A stretch of 12,894 nucleotides of DNA from Brevundimonas sp. UBA986 (GTDB lineage Bacteria; Pseudomonadota; Alphaproteobacteria; Caulobacterales; Caulobacteraceae), in contig DBBK01000192.1 in assembly GCA_002292165.1 (NCBI GenBank), positions 1 to 12,894 on the forward strand, read 5' to 3'. This document shows positions 1 to 6,972 of the stretch, piece by piece. The position numbers and the translations under genes are program-made. The first letter of the stretch is position 1. Every line of letters begins with the position of its first letter. The notes below the pieces were generated by a model. That model was not told the DNA's origin. It searched no databases and worked only from the letters and a program-made list of their open reading frames with translations.

Positions 1-1348
1 GGCAGGCAACCCCATGCTCTTGCAACACTTGCTCATGCAGAGCTTCGCCCATGCCATGCAGGCGCTGGAACTCGATCTTGACCTCGCTCGCGGTCGCCAT
101 CCGGTGCACGGCGGCCAGCGAATGGGCGTTGTGGGTCGCGAACTGGGAATAGAGGTAGGGCGCCGCATCGATCATGGCGCGGGCGCAGACCAGATAGTTC
201 AGGTCGGTCGCGGCCTTGGTCGTGAAGACCGGATAGTCGGTACGGCCGAACACCTGGGCGCGCTTGATCTCCGTGTCCCAATAGGCGCCCTTGACCAGAC
301 GGACCATCAGGCGGCGGCCGGACGTCTTCGCCAGTTCGGCGATGCGGGCGATCGCCTCGGGGCCACGCTTCTGATAGGCCTGAACCGCGAGGCCGAGACC
401 GGTCCACGACCCGAGCTCCGGCTCATTGGCCAGCCGGTCCAGCAGCTTCAGCGACAGGGCCAGGCGGTCGGCCTCTTCGGCGTCCATGGTGAAGTTGATG
501 TCGTAGGAGGCCGCGATCAGGGCCAGGCGCTTGATGCGCGGATAGAGCTCGGTCCAGACCCGGTCCTCATGCGTCGCCTCATAGCGCGGCGACAGGGCAG
601 ACAGTTTGACCGAGACGCCGTGGCCGACTTCCGGGCCCTGACCTTTCGCCGTCTTGCCCACGGCGGTGATGGCGTCGGCGTAGATGCGTTCATAGCGTTC
701 GGCGTCGGCTGAGGTGCGGGCGCCCTCGCCCAGCATGTCGAACGAGCAGAGCCAGCCCTCCTTGTTCGACCGCTTCAGCGCCGCCTCGATGGTGCGGCCG
801 ACCACGAACTGTTCGCCCATGATGCGGACGGCGGCGGCGACGGCCTGACGGATGACCGGTTCGCCCAGACGCCCGGCCACGCGTTTCAGGAAGCCGGGCA
901 GGTCGGTCTTGGCCTCTTCGTCGGCGTCGACCAGCTTGCCGGTCAGCATCAGGCCCCAGGTCGAGGCGTTGACGAACAGGCTGTCGGACTGGCCGAGGTG
1001 CGAGGCCCAGTCGGCCGAGCCGATCTTCTCGGCGATCAGCCGGTCGCGGGTGTCTTCATCCGGGGTGCGCAGCAGAGCCTCGGCCAGGCACATCAGGGCC
1101 AGACCCTCGCGGGTGCCGAGCGAGAACTCCTGCAGGAAGCTTTCGACGACGCCCTGTTTCTTCTGGCTCTGGCGGGCGTGTTCAACGAGAGCCGTGGCCT
1201 CGTCCACGACGGCGCGACGACCGGCGGCGTCCAGCGGAATGCGGTTGAGATTGGCCGCGACGGCCTCACGCTCGTCGGCGAACTTGCCGTGGTCCAGCGT
1301 GTCCCAGTGAGCATAGGCGGCGGGAGTGAAGGGGGCGGGGGAAGTCAT
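1..1348 (-). CDS. putA: Bifunctional proline dehydrogenase / P5C dehydrogenase PutA, N-terminal 449 codons (cut by window edge)
   Basis: PutA oxidises proline to glutamate in two steps: an FAD-dependent proline dehydrogenase, then an NAD-dependent pyrroline-5-carboxylate dehydrogenase. Only the first part lies in the window, and the frame is open to the left edge. The proline dehydrogenase barrel is plain: FDMLGEGAR (203-211), GVSVKLSALSPRYE (244-257), NFTMDAEEADR (285-295), AVQAYQKR (321-328), RLMVRLVKGAYWD (346-358), QFATHNAHSLAAV (402-414) and EFQRLHGMGE (426-435), all typical PutA flavin- or substrate-contact segments. The protein begins MTSPAPFTPAAYAHW and has no room for the ribbon-helix-helix DNA-binding domain of E. 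coli PutA, so it should not regulate itself. The start at 1348 is the first ATG before the conserved region. The aldehyde dehydrogenase half is inferred from the family; a stand-alone proline dehydrogenase is unlikely given the alpha-helical N-terminal domain. The gene diverges from an Lrp-type regulator. Confidence 0.95.
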   Translation of the reverse strand, partial: MTSPAPFTPAAYAHWDTLDHGKFADEREAVAANLNRIPLDAAGRRAVVDEATALVEHARQSQKKQGVVESFLQEFSLGTREGLALMCLAEALLRTPDEDTRDRLIAEKIGSADWASHLGQSDSLFVNASTWGLMLTGKLVDADEEAKTDLPGFLKRVAGRLGEPVIRQAVAAAVRIMGEQFVVGRTIEAALKRSNKEGWLCSFDMLGEGARTSADAERYERIYADAITAVGKTAKGQGPEVGHGVSVKLSALSPRYEATHEDRVWTELYPRIKRLALIAASYDINFTMDAEEADRLALSLKLLDRLANEPELGSWTGLGLAVQAYQKRGPEAIARIAELAKTSGRRLMVRLVKGAYWDTEIKRAQVFGRTDYPVFTTKAATDLNYLVCARAMIDAAPYLYSQFATHNAHSLAAVHRMATASEVKIEFQRLHGMGEALHEQVLQEHGVAC

Positions 1349-1436
1349 GCGGCGTCCTCTCGGCCTTCCGGCCCGTCTGTCTTGCGTATATGGCGGGCCT
1401 GACCGAATGTGCATCGTATGATCGGCGCGCGAGCCG
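1349..1436. promoter_or_regulatory. putA / Lrp-regulator divergent promoter region
   Basis: These 88 bases separate the two divergent start codons and must hold both promoters. A perfect inverted repeat, ATCGGC-N6-GCCGAT, lies at 1421-1438 and runs into the regulator's own start codon, so it could be an autoregulatory site. I cannot identify -35/-10 boxes with confidence. Regulation of putA by the neighbouring Lrp-type protein through this region is expected from known alphaproteobacterial PutR systems; it is not shown by the sequence. Confidence 0.4.
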
Positions 1437-1928
1437 ATGATCCTTCGGAAAAATACGCCTTTGGCCGTTGAAAATCTCGATCCTGTCGACCGCCGCCTGC
1501 TCAAGGCCCTGCAGGAGGACGGCCGGATGTCCAACGCGGAACTGGCGCGGCGGTGCAATCTGTCGCCCGCCGCCTGTTTCGAACGGGTCCGGCGCCTGCG
1601 CGAGAAGGGCGTCATCACCGGCTATGCGGCCCTGATCGACCCGGCCAAGGTCGGGCGCGGCCTGATGATCTTCGTCGAGGTTCTGCTGGACCGCACCACG
1701 GGCGATCAGTTCGAGGCCTTCGCCGAAATGGTCCGCCGCCAGCCCGAGGTGCTGGAGTGCCACATGGTCGCCGGCGGCTTCGACTATCTGATCAAGGCCC
1801 GGGTCGGGGACATGGACGCCTACCGCGCCTTCCTCGGCGATGTGCTGACGCGGATGCCGGGGGTGCGCGAGACCCGCACCTACGCCGTTCTCGAAGAGGT
1901 GAAATCGACGACGGCGCTTCCGCTCTAA
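1437..1928 (+). CDS. Lrp/AsnC-family transcriptional regulator, likely proline-responsive activator of putA (PutR-like)
   Basis: This 163-residue protein has the standard Lrp layout. A winged helix-turn-helix spans about residues 15-62 (DPVDRRLLKALQEDGR, then SNAELARRCNLSPAACFERV as recognition helices). A RAM/AsnC effector domain spans about 75-155 and includes VAGGFDYLIKARV (111-123). Lrp-type proteins form dimers to octamers, wrap promoter DNA and sense amino acids. In alphaproteobacteria such as Rhodobacter, Agrobacterium and Caulobacter, the Lrp-type gene divergent from putA encodes the proline-dependent activator PutR, and this gene has that position and orientation. The function is therefore inferred from context; sequence alone supports only the family. 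The ATG at 1437 has a weak upstream GCGAG as its only ribosome-binding candidate. A TTG about eight codons further in is a possible alternative start and would leave the DNA-binding domain intact. Confidence 0.88.
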   Translation: MILRKNTPLAVENLDPVDRRLLKALQEDGRMSNAELARRCNLSPAACFERVRRLREKGVITGYAALIDPAKVGRGLMIFVEVLLDRTTGDQFEAFAEMVRRQPEVLECHMVAGGFDYLIKARVGDMDAYRAFLGDVLTRMPGVRETRTYAVLEEVKSTTALPL

Positions 1929-2000
1929 ACGCGTCTCGCAATCGTCGCCGTGACCCGCTATGGCTTCCTGCTCGACAACGGCGGGAGCCACTCGGCCCAC

Positions 2001-3086
2001 ATGCGTATCGTTCTGGCCACCGACGCCTGGGAGCCCCAGGTCAACGGCGTCGTCCGCACCCTGACCCGCACGGTCGCGGAATGCCGCGCCATGGGCCATG
2101 AGGTCGAGGTCATCGAGCCCAGCCAGTTCAAGACCATTCCCTGCCCGACCTATCCTGAAATCCGGCTGGCGCTCGGTGCCGAGGAAGAGATCCGCGAACG
2201 CCTGCGCGCCTTCGAGCCCGAGGCGGTGCACATCGCCACCGAGGGGCCGATCGGCATCGCCATGCGGCGCATCTGCGTGGAGTGGAAGCTGCCGTTCACG
2301 ACCAGCTATCACACCAAATTCCCCGAGTACGTCTCGGCCCGTTTCCCGATCCCGGTCCAGGTCGGCTACGCCTATATGAAGTGGTTCCACAAGCCGTCGG
2401 GACGGCTGATGGTGGCCACCCCGACCCTGCGTGACGAGCTGCAGGCGCACGGCTTCAAGAACGTCTCGCCCTGGACGCGCGGCGTCGACACCGAACAGTT
2501 CAACCCCGAGCTCGAACGCATCTTCGACGAGCTCGGTGGGAAAGACTGGCCGCGGCCCTTCTGGCTGAACGTCGGCCGCGTCGCCGTCGAGAAGAACATC
2601 GAGGCCTTCCTCGAGACCGACCTGCCGGGCACCAAGATCGTGGTCGGCGACGGCCCGGCCCGCGCCGATCTGGAAGAGCGCTATCCCAACGCCAAATTCC
2701 TCGGCGCCCGCTTCGGCCAGGAGCTGGCCCGCTGCTTCCGCGACGCCGACGTCTTCGTCTTCCCCAGCTGGACCGACACCTTCGGCCTGGTGATCCTGGA
2801 GGCCATGGCGGCGGGGACTCCGGTCGCCGCCTACCCGGCCCACGGCCCCATCGACATCATCCCGGGCTCCAACGCCGGCGCCATCGACGAGGATCTGAAG
2901 GCCGCCTGCCTCAAGGCCCTGGAGTGCGACCGCAAGTCGGTCCGTGCCTATGCCGAGAAATTCAGCTGGCGCGCCTCGGCCGAGCAGTTCGTCGAGAACC
3001 TCGAACCCTATCCCGAGCCCGAGCGCGGCCGCTTCTGGCGCCGTCTTCGACGCATCGCCCGGGTGCGCCGCCGCGCCGCCGCCTGA
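2001..3086 (+). CDS. GT4-family glycosyltransferase (GT-B fold, MgtA/SqdX-like)
   Basis: This 361-residue cytoplasmic or membrane-associated glycosyltransferase moves a sugar from a nucleotide donor to a lipid or glycan acceptor. The N-terminal Rossmann domain opens MRIVLATDAWEPQVNGVVRT (1-20), the usual GT4 beta1 plus glycine-turn loop, with TSYHTKFPEY (101-110) in the acceptor domain. The donor domain carries VGRVAVEKN (191-199), VVGDGPARADLE (214-225), FLGARFGQELA (233-243) and PSWTDTFGLVILEAMAAGTP (255-274). The EX7E motif reads D259-x7-E267, with Asp in the first position. The last 20 residues are strongly basic with a Trp and suggest contact with the membrane surface. The start at 2001 is chosen because the protein then begins with the conserved strand; the in-frame GTG at 1950 lacks a ribosome binding site. 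Donor and acceptor cannot be told from sequence. The closest recognisable groups make mannosyl- or sulfoquinovosyl-type glycolipids. Confidence 0.88.
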   Translation: MRIVLATDAWEPQVNGVVRTLTRTVAECRAMGHEVEVIEPSQFKTIPCPTYPEIRLALGAEEEIRERLRAFEPEAVHIATEGPIGIAMRRICVEWKLPFTTSYHTKFPEYVSARFPIPVQVGYAYMKWFHKPSGRLMVATPTLRDELQAHGFKNVSPWTRGVDTEQFNPELERIFDELGGKDWPRPFWLNVGRVAVEKNIEAFLETDLPGTKIVVGDGPARADLEERYPNAKFLGARFGQELARCFRDADVFVFPSWTDTFGLVILEAMAAGTPVAAYPAHGPIDIIPGSNAGAIDEDLKAACLKALECDRKSVRAYAEKFSWRASAEQFVENLEPYPEPERGRFWRRLRRIARVRRRAAA

Positions 3087-3102
3087 CGCCCCGGCCTGAC
3101 CT

Positions 3103-3121
3103 GGCAGCCCGACTGGGCGCC
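3103..3121 (+). terminator. Possible weak terminator hairpin after the glycosyltransferase gene
   Basis: GGC-A-GCCC, loop GACT, then GGGC-GCC gives a seven-pair GC stem with one bulged A, 16 bases past the stop codon. No T-run follows, so it is at best a pause or a Rho-assisted end. Confidence 0.3.
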
Positions 3122-3176
3122 GTCCACAGACGGTTGAGTTTTCAGGCGGAAAATACAGAACGGGGTTCGTCGAGTT

Positions 3177-3226
3177 TACACTCTGTGAACCAAACTGGAG
3201 TGTAGTTCCCCATCGGGGAAATTACA
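3177..3226 (+). promoter_or_regulatory. Two overlapping inverted repeats in the kinase leader, one enclosing the ribosome binding site
   Basis: Repeat A pairs TACACTC (3177-3183) with GAGTGTA (3198-3204) around a 14-base spacer. Repeat B pairs TTCCCC (3206-3211) with GGGGAA (3215-3220) over a three-base loop, and can be extended by TGTA (3201-3204) with TACA (3223-3226). GGGGA is also the Shine-Dalgarno sequence, 8 bases before the ATG at 3228, so hairpin B would hide it. Both use TGTA at 3201-3204 and cannot form fully together. Read as DNA, the same stretch holds three copies of a TACAC motif (two direct, one inverted), which would suit a regulator binding site instead. The symmetry is directly visible; the function is inference. 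Confidence 0.5.
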
Positions 3227-3227
3227 C

Positions 3228-4976
3228 ATGCCGTCCGACTGGACCGACGAGATCAAGGCAGCAATGAATGCGCGCGCCGGGCAATGGCGCCTGCGCGTGG
3301 CCATCGCCGGCCTGATCGCCCTGGTCTTCCACTCCTTCACCGGCCTGGGCTTCGCCTTCGCCTGGTTCGGCGTCTATTGCGCCCTGCAGTGGATCGAACT
3401 CGATTTCGGCCCGAACGGCGCCTGGAGCACCCGGCTGAACCGCAAGGACTGGGCCCGCGCGGCCGTGGTCATGATCCTGGTCAACAACCTGGCCTTCGCC
3501 AGCATCGGCCTGGCGGAACTGCGTAGCGGCTCGGGGCTGGCCATCTCCTGTTCGGCCATGCTGTTCGGCGGTTCGATCCTGAACGCCATCATGATTTCCA
3601 CCACCTCGCGTCCGCTGGTGCTGGCCTCGGTGGCGCCGCACCTGGCCTTCGCCCTGGTCCTGCCCGTGGCCATGGCCCTGCGCGGGGCGCCGCTGCTCGA
3701 ATCCTTCCAGGTGTTGGTGGCCATCATGATGCTGGTCGTCGCCAGCCTGATGACCTGGCGGCAGCTGGCCGTGACCATGATCGAGGTGCGACGCGCCCAG
3801 GCCGAGGCCGTCGAGGCCAACAAGGCCAAGTCCGAATTCCTGACCGTGATGAGCCATGAGATCCGCACCCCTCTCAACGGGGTGCTGGGCATGGCCCAGG
3901 CCATGGGCGCCGATGAGCTGTCGGGCCGCCAACGCGAGCGACTGGAGGTCGTCAGCCAGTCGGGGCAAGCGCTCCTGGCCATCGTCAACGACGTTCTGGA
4001 CCTGGCCAAGGTCGAGGCCGGCAAGATCGAGCTGGAGAACCGTCCGTTCGATCTGGAGCCGACGATCCGTCAGGCCGAGGCCAGCTTCGAGGCCATCGCC
4101 CTGTCCAAGGGCCTGAGCTTCACCTCGGTCGTCGATCCCTCGGCCGAGGGCCGCTACATGGGCGACGCGCTCCGGCTGCGGCAGATCCTGGCCAATCTGA
4201 TCTCCAACGCGGTCAAGTTCACCGACGCGGGCGGCATCAGCGTCTCGGCGCGCCGCGACGGCGGCGATCTGGTCCTGATCGTCCAGGACACCGGTCCGGG
4301 CTGCACGCCCGAGCATATGGGCCGGCTGTTCAAGAAGTTCGAACAGGCCGACGTCTCGACCACGCGCCGGTTCGGCGGCACGGGTCTGGGCCTGTCGATC
4401 TGCAGCGAGCTGAGCGCCCTGATGGGCGGATCGATCGTCGCCGAGGCCGTCGAGCCGCATGGCTTGCGCTTCGTGACCCGCCTGCCGCTCGAGCGTCTGA
4501 GCGAGAAGGGCGAGGCGATCGCCGCCGTCGCCGCCGCTGAGGCCGCCGATGAAGGGCGCGCCTTGCGCGTCCTGGCCGCCGAGGACCATCCAGTGAATCG
4601 TCAGGTGCTGACGGTGCTCCTGGCCCAGGCCGGGATCGTCCCGACCATCGTCGAGAACGGCGCCCTGGCCGTCGACGCCTGGCGCGAAGGGCAGTGGGAC
4701 CTGATCCTGATGGATGTCCAGATGCCGGTCATGGACGGACCGTCGGCGACCGCGGCCATTCGCGCCGAGGAGTTCTCGGAAGGTCGCGACCACACCCCGA
4801 TCATCGCCCTGACGGCCAATGTCATGACCCATCAGATCGAGGACTACCGCAGCATCGGCATGGACGCCGTGGTCGGCAAGCCCATCCAGATGGACGAACT
4901 CATGCGCGCCATGGCCCGGGTGCTGGAAGACAATGACGTCGACGCGGCCCGTTCCGGGGTCCTCGCCGCGGCCTGA
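3228..4976 (+). CDS. Membrane-bound hybrid sensor histidine kinase with C-terminal receiver domain
   Basis: This is a 582-residue inner-membrane signalling protein. About five hydrophobic helices lie at roughly 22-57, 77-95, 103-123, 128-150 and 158-177, with no sizeable periplasmic domain, so sensing is probably within or near the membrane. A short coiled stretch (185-203) leads to HisKA with SHEIRTPLNG, phospho-acceptor H210. The ATPase domain has the N box NLISNAVKFTD (323-333), G1 box DTGPG (354-358) and G2 box GGTGLGLS (383-390). A receiver follows with E452/D453, phospho-acceptor D496 in LMDVQMPVMDG, T529 and K551. All catalytic residues are present. No Hpt domain or partner response regulator is in the window, so the phosphate probably passes to a protein encoded elsewhere. 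The signal is unknown. It converges on pstS and is not PhoR-like in architecture, so a role in phosphate control would be speculation. Confidence 0.93.
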   Translation: MPSDWTDEIKAAMNARAGQWRLRVAIAGLIALVFHSFTGLGFAFAWFGVYCALQWIELDFGPNGAWSTRLNRKDWARAAVVMILVNNLAFASIGLAELRSGSGLAISCSAMLFGGSILNAIMISTTSRPLVLASVAPHLAFALVLPVAMALRGAPLLESFQVLVAIMMLVVASLMTWRQLAVTMIEVRRAQAEAVEANKAKSEFLTVMSHEIRTPLNGVLGMAQAMGADELSGRQRERLEVVSQSGQALLAIVNDVLDLAKVEAGKIELENRPFDLEPTIRQAEASFEAIALSKGLSFTSVVDPSAEGRYMGDALRLRQILANLISNAVKFTDAGGISVSARRDGGDLVLIVQDTGPGCTPEHMGRLFKKFEQADVSTTRRFGGTGLGLSICSELSALMGGSIVAEAVEPHGLRFVTRLPLERLSEKGEAIAAVAAAEAADEGRALRVLAAEDHPVNRQVLTVLLAQAGIVPTIVENGALAVDAWREGQWDLILMDVQMPVMDGPSATAAIRAEEFSEGRDHTPIIALTANVMTHQIEDYRSIGMDAVVGKPIQMDELMRAMARVLEDNDVDAARSGVLAAA

Positions 4977-4978
4977 GC

Positions 4979-5009
4979 CCGGCCGAGGTCGCTGACCCTA
5001 TTTGGCCGG
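4979..5009. terminator. Possible hairpin at the kinase/pstS convergent junction
   Basis: The two converging stop codons are only 21 bases apart. CCGGCC (4979-4984) can pair with GGCCGG (5004-5009), with a small GGTC-GCT-GACC hairpin (4987-4997) inside the loop. No T-run follows on either strand and the right arm lies in the pstS coding end, so efficiency is doubtful. Confidence 0.25.
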
Positions 5010-6071
5010 CGCCGCCATGGGGGTCAGATTGGCGGCGATTGCGCGCTGGGCCTGAAGCTGGTCTTCGGGCAGGGGCACCAGGCCCCGGTCCTGCAGATAG
5101 CCGCCCTTGCCGGTCGCGGAATCCGACATGAACTCGGAGATGAACTGCTGCAGCCCGGGGGTGACCCCGATGTGCGCCTTCTTGACGTAGATGTAGAGGC
5201 TGCGGGCCAGCGGATAGGAGCCGTCGGCGATGGTCTCGGCGGTCGGGGCGACGCCGTCGATGGTCTCGGCCTTCACCGTGTCGAGGTTCTGCTCCAGGAA
5301 GGAGAAGCCGAAGACGCCCAGCGAGCCGGGCGTGCGAGTCAGGGTCTGGACGATGGCGTTGTCGTTCTCGCCGGCGTCGATCCAGGCGCCATCCTCGCGC
5401 AGGGTGTGGGTGAGGGTCTCGAACCTGGTCTTGTCGTCCTTGAAGGCGGCGACGGCGGGGACCAGCATCCCGCCGGGGGCCATGCCGAGCTCAAGGAAGG
5501 CGTCGCGGGTGCCCGAGGTCGGCGGCGGGCCATAGACCTGGATGCGCTGGTTGGGCAGCCCCGGGTTGACCTGGTTCCATGTCGTCGCCGGATTGTCGAC
5601 GAGAGCCCCTCCGGCGCCGGGTACAGTCTTGGCCAGACCCTCATAAAGGTCGTTGAGCTCGAAGTTGAAGCCGTTACCGTTGCGCGCCGTGGCGATGACG
5701 ATGCCGTCGAAGCCGATCTTGATCTCGACGATCTCGGTGACGCCGTTCTTGCGGCACAGTTCGTACTCCGACTTCTTCAGCGGGCGCGAGGCGTTGGCGA
5801 TGTCCGGGGTCGAGGGGCCGACGCCCTGGCAGAAGGCCTGGATGCCGCCGCCGGTGCCCAGGGATTCGACGCGGGGCGCGGCGACGCCGGGATTGTTGCG
5901 GCCGAAATTCTCGGCGACGCGGGTGGCGAAGGGGAAGACCGTCGAGGACCCGGCGGCCCAGATGCCCGAACGCTGGGCCTGGGGGCCGCCGGCACCCTGA
6001 CCGCAGGCGGCGACGGCGACCATGGTCACCGCCATCAGGGCGGCCGATGCGGCGAGTTGCTTGCGGGTCAT
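4998..6071 (-). CDS. pstS: PstS-like phosphate-binding lipoprotein of an ABC importer
   Basis: This 357-residue protein starts with a lipoprotein signal peptide; the lipobox VAAC gives a lipidated Cys23. The mature part is a type 2 periplasmic phosphate-binding protein. AAGSSTVFPF (39-48) is the anion-binding loop at the end of the first strand, ANASRPLKKSE (92-102) is the DA(S)RP-type segment, and PPPTSGTRDAF (182-192) is the SGTRD phosphate loop of PstS/SphX proteins. It binds inorganic phosphate in the periplasm and normally hands it to PstC/PstA/PstB, none of which is in the window. It lies 88 bases behind phnE on the same strand and could share its transcript. The ATG at 6071 has a strong ribosome binding site, GGAGAAGG, at 6083-6076. 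It could instead serve only the neighbouring Phn transporter, or be a second PstS for a pst operon elsewhere. Confidence 0.9.
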   Translation of the reverse strand: MTRKQLAASAALMAVTMVAVAACGQGAGGPQAQRSGIWAAGSSTVFPFATRVAENFGRNNPGVAAPRVESLGTGGGIQAFCQGVGPSTPDIANASRPLKKSEYELCRKNGVTEIVEIKIGFDGIVIATARNGNGFNFELNDLYEGLAKTVPGAGGALVDNPATTWNQVNPGLPNQRIQVYGPPPTSGTRDAFLELGMAPGGMLVPAVAAFKDDKTRFETLTHTLREDGAWIDAGENDNAIVQTLTRTPGSLGVFGFSFLEQNLDTVKAETIDGVAPTAETIADGSYPLARSLYIYVKKAHIGVTPGLQQFISEFMSDSATGKGGYLQDRGLVPLPEDQLQAQRAIAANLTPMAAPAK

Positions 6072-6085
6072 CGGACCTTCTCCGG

Positions 6086-6101
6086 GCGGCGTTTCCGCCG
6101 C
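6086..6101 (-). other. GAAA-capped hairpin in the phnE-pstS spacer
   Basis: Read on the minus strand, GCGGCG-GAAA-CGCCGC forms a six-pair GC stem with a GNRA tetraloop, two bases before the pstS ribosome binding site. No T-run follows, so it does not look like an intrinsic terminator. It could stabilise a processed pstS transcript or mark an mRNA boundary; this is inference. Confidence 0.4.
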
Positions 6102-6159
6102 GCTTAGAGCAGGCTTTTGTGACGATTGGACAACCGTTCTCGCGAGCGGCCTTCGCCCG

Positions 6160-6972
6160 TCAGAGCAGGCGCTTGCGCATGGTCTGGGACAGCATGTCGA
6201 TCAGGGTGACCGCCACGATGATGATCAGCACCACCGCCGACACCGAGCGGAAGTCGAAGGCGTTCATACGGTCGAACAGGACCTGGCCGATGCCGCCCGC
6301 GCCGATCAGGCCGAGCACCGTCGCCGAACGGCTGTTGGACTCGAAGCGATAGAGGGCGAAGGAGGTCCAAAGGGGCGCGACCTGGGGAATGACGCCCCAG
6401 AAGATCTCGTGCAGGGGCGAGGCGCCCGTGGCGCGCACGCCCTCGACCGGACCCTTGTCGATCGACTCGACCGCCTCGGAAAACAGCTTGGCCAGGACGC
6501 CGGCGGTGTTCAGGGCGATGGCCAGGACGCCGGGCAGGGGCCCCAGACCCACGGCGACGACGAACAGCAGGCCGATGACCAGGTCGGGGATCGAGCGCAG
6601 CAGGTTCATCACCCAGCGCACAGGCGTCACCACCCAGATCGGGGCGATGTTGCGCGCGGCGGCGAGGCCCAGCGGGATGGCCGCGAAGATCGCCAGGAAG
6701 GTGCCCCAGAGGGCGATCTGGACGGTTTCCCACATCTTGGCGACATAGATCTTCCAGTCGGCGAAGTCGGGCCGGAGCAGTTCGGCGATGAAGTCCTGGG
6801 TGTGTTCGTTGCGCTCGAACAGCTTGGTGATGTCGCCCAGATTGACGGCCTTGATGCTGTAGACCAGCACCACGGCGACGCCGCCCCAGATCAACAGGTC
6901 CAGCAGGATGGCCCCGAGGGGCTTGGACGGCGCCTTGGGGATGACGTTCAGGTCGAGGGGAGCGGTGGTCAA
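6160..6972 (-). CDS. phnE: Phosphonate/phosphite-class ABC transporter permease PhnE
   Basis: PhnE is the inner-membrane channel of the PhnCDE importer and is expected to work as a homodimer with two PhnC subunits. The 270 residues have an N-terminal helix at about 21-42, a long periplasmic loop (45-75), then helices near 85-105, 115-130, 133-155, 203-225 and 240-262. The EAA loop that docks PhnC is EGVRATGASPLHEIFWGVIP at about 177-196, as in other PhnE proteins. RSIPDLVIGLLFV (126-138) is also typical. The start is a TTG at 6972 whose last bases overlap the phnD stop (TTGA). It is supported by GAGGT six bases upstream and by the absence of a better start before the first helix. The 4-base overlap indicates translational coupling to phnD. 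Confidence 0.92.
   Translation of the reverse strand: MTTAPLDLNVIPKAPSKPLGAILLDLLIWGGVAVVLVYSIKAVNLGDITKLFERNEHTQDFIAELLRPDFADWKIYVAKMWETVQIALWGTFLAIFAAIPLGLAAARNIAPIWVVTPVRWVMNLLRSIPDLVIGLLFVVAVGLGPLPGVLAIALNTAGVLAKLFSEAVESIDKGPVEGVRATGASPLHEIFWGVIPQVAPLWTSFALYRFESNSRSATVLGLIGAGGIGQVLFDRMNAFDFRSVSAVVLIIIVAVTLIDMLSQTMRKRLL

Noticed and set aside
1266..2843. 525-codon open frame on the minus strand
   Set aside because: It lies antisense to the Lrp regulator and the glycosyltransferase, both with clear family motifs. The translation is rich in Gly, Arg, Asp and His with no recognisable domain, as expected for a shadow frame in high-GC DNA.
3222..4832. 536-codon open frame on the minus strand
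   Set aside because: It is antisense to the hybrid kinase, whose domains are complete. The composition is Gly/Gln/His/Asp-rich without motifs.
6102..6140. Possible Pho box in the phnE-pstS spacer
   Set aside because: Two GTC-containing segments are present on the minus strand, but their spacing is about 8 bases instead of 11 and neither matches CTGTCAT well.
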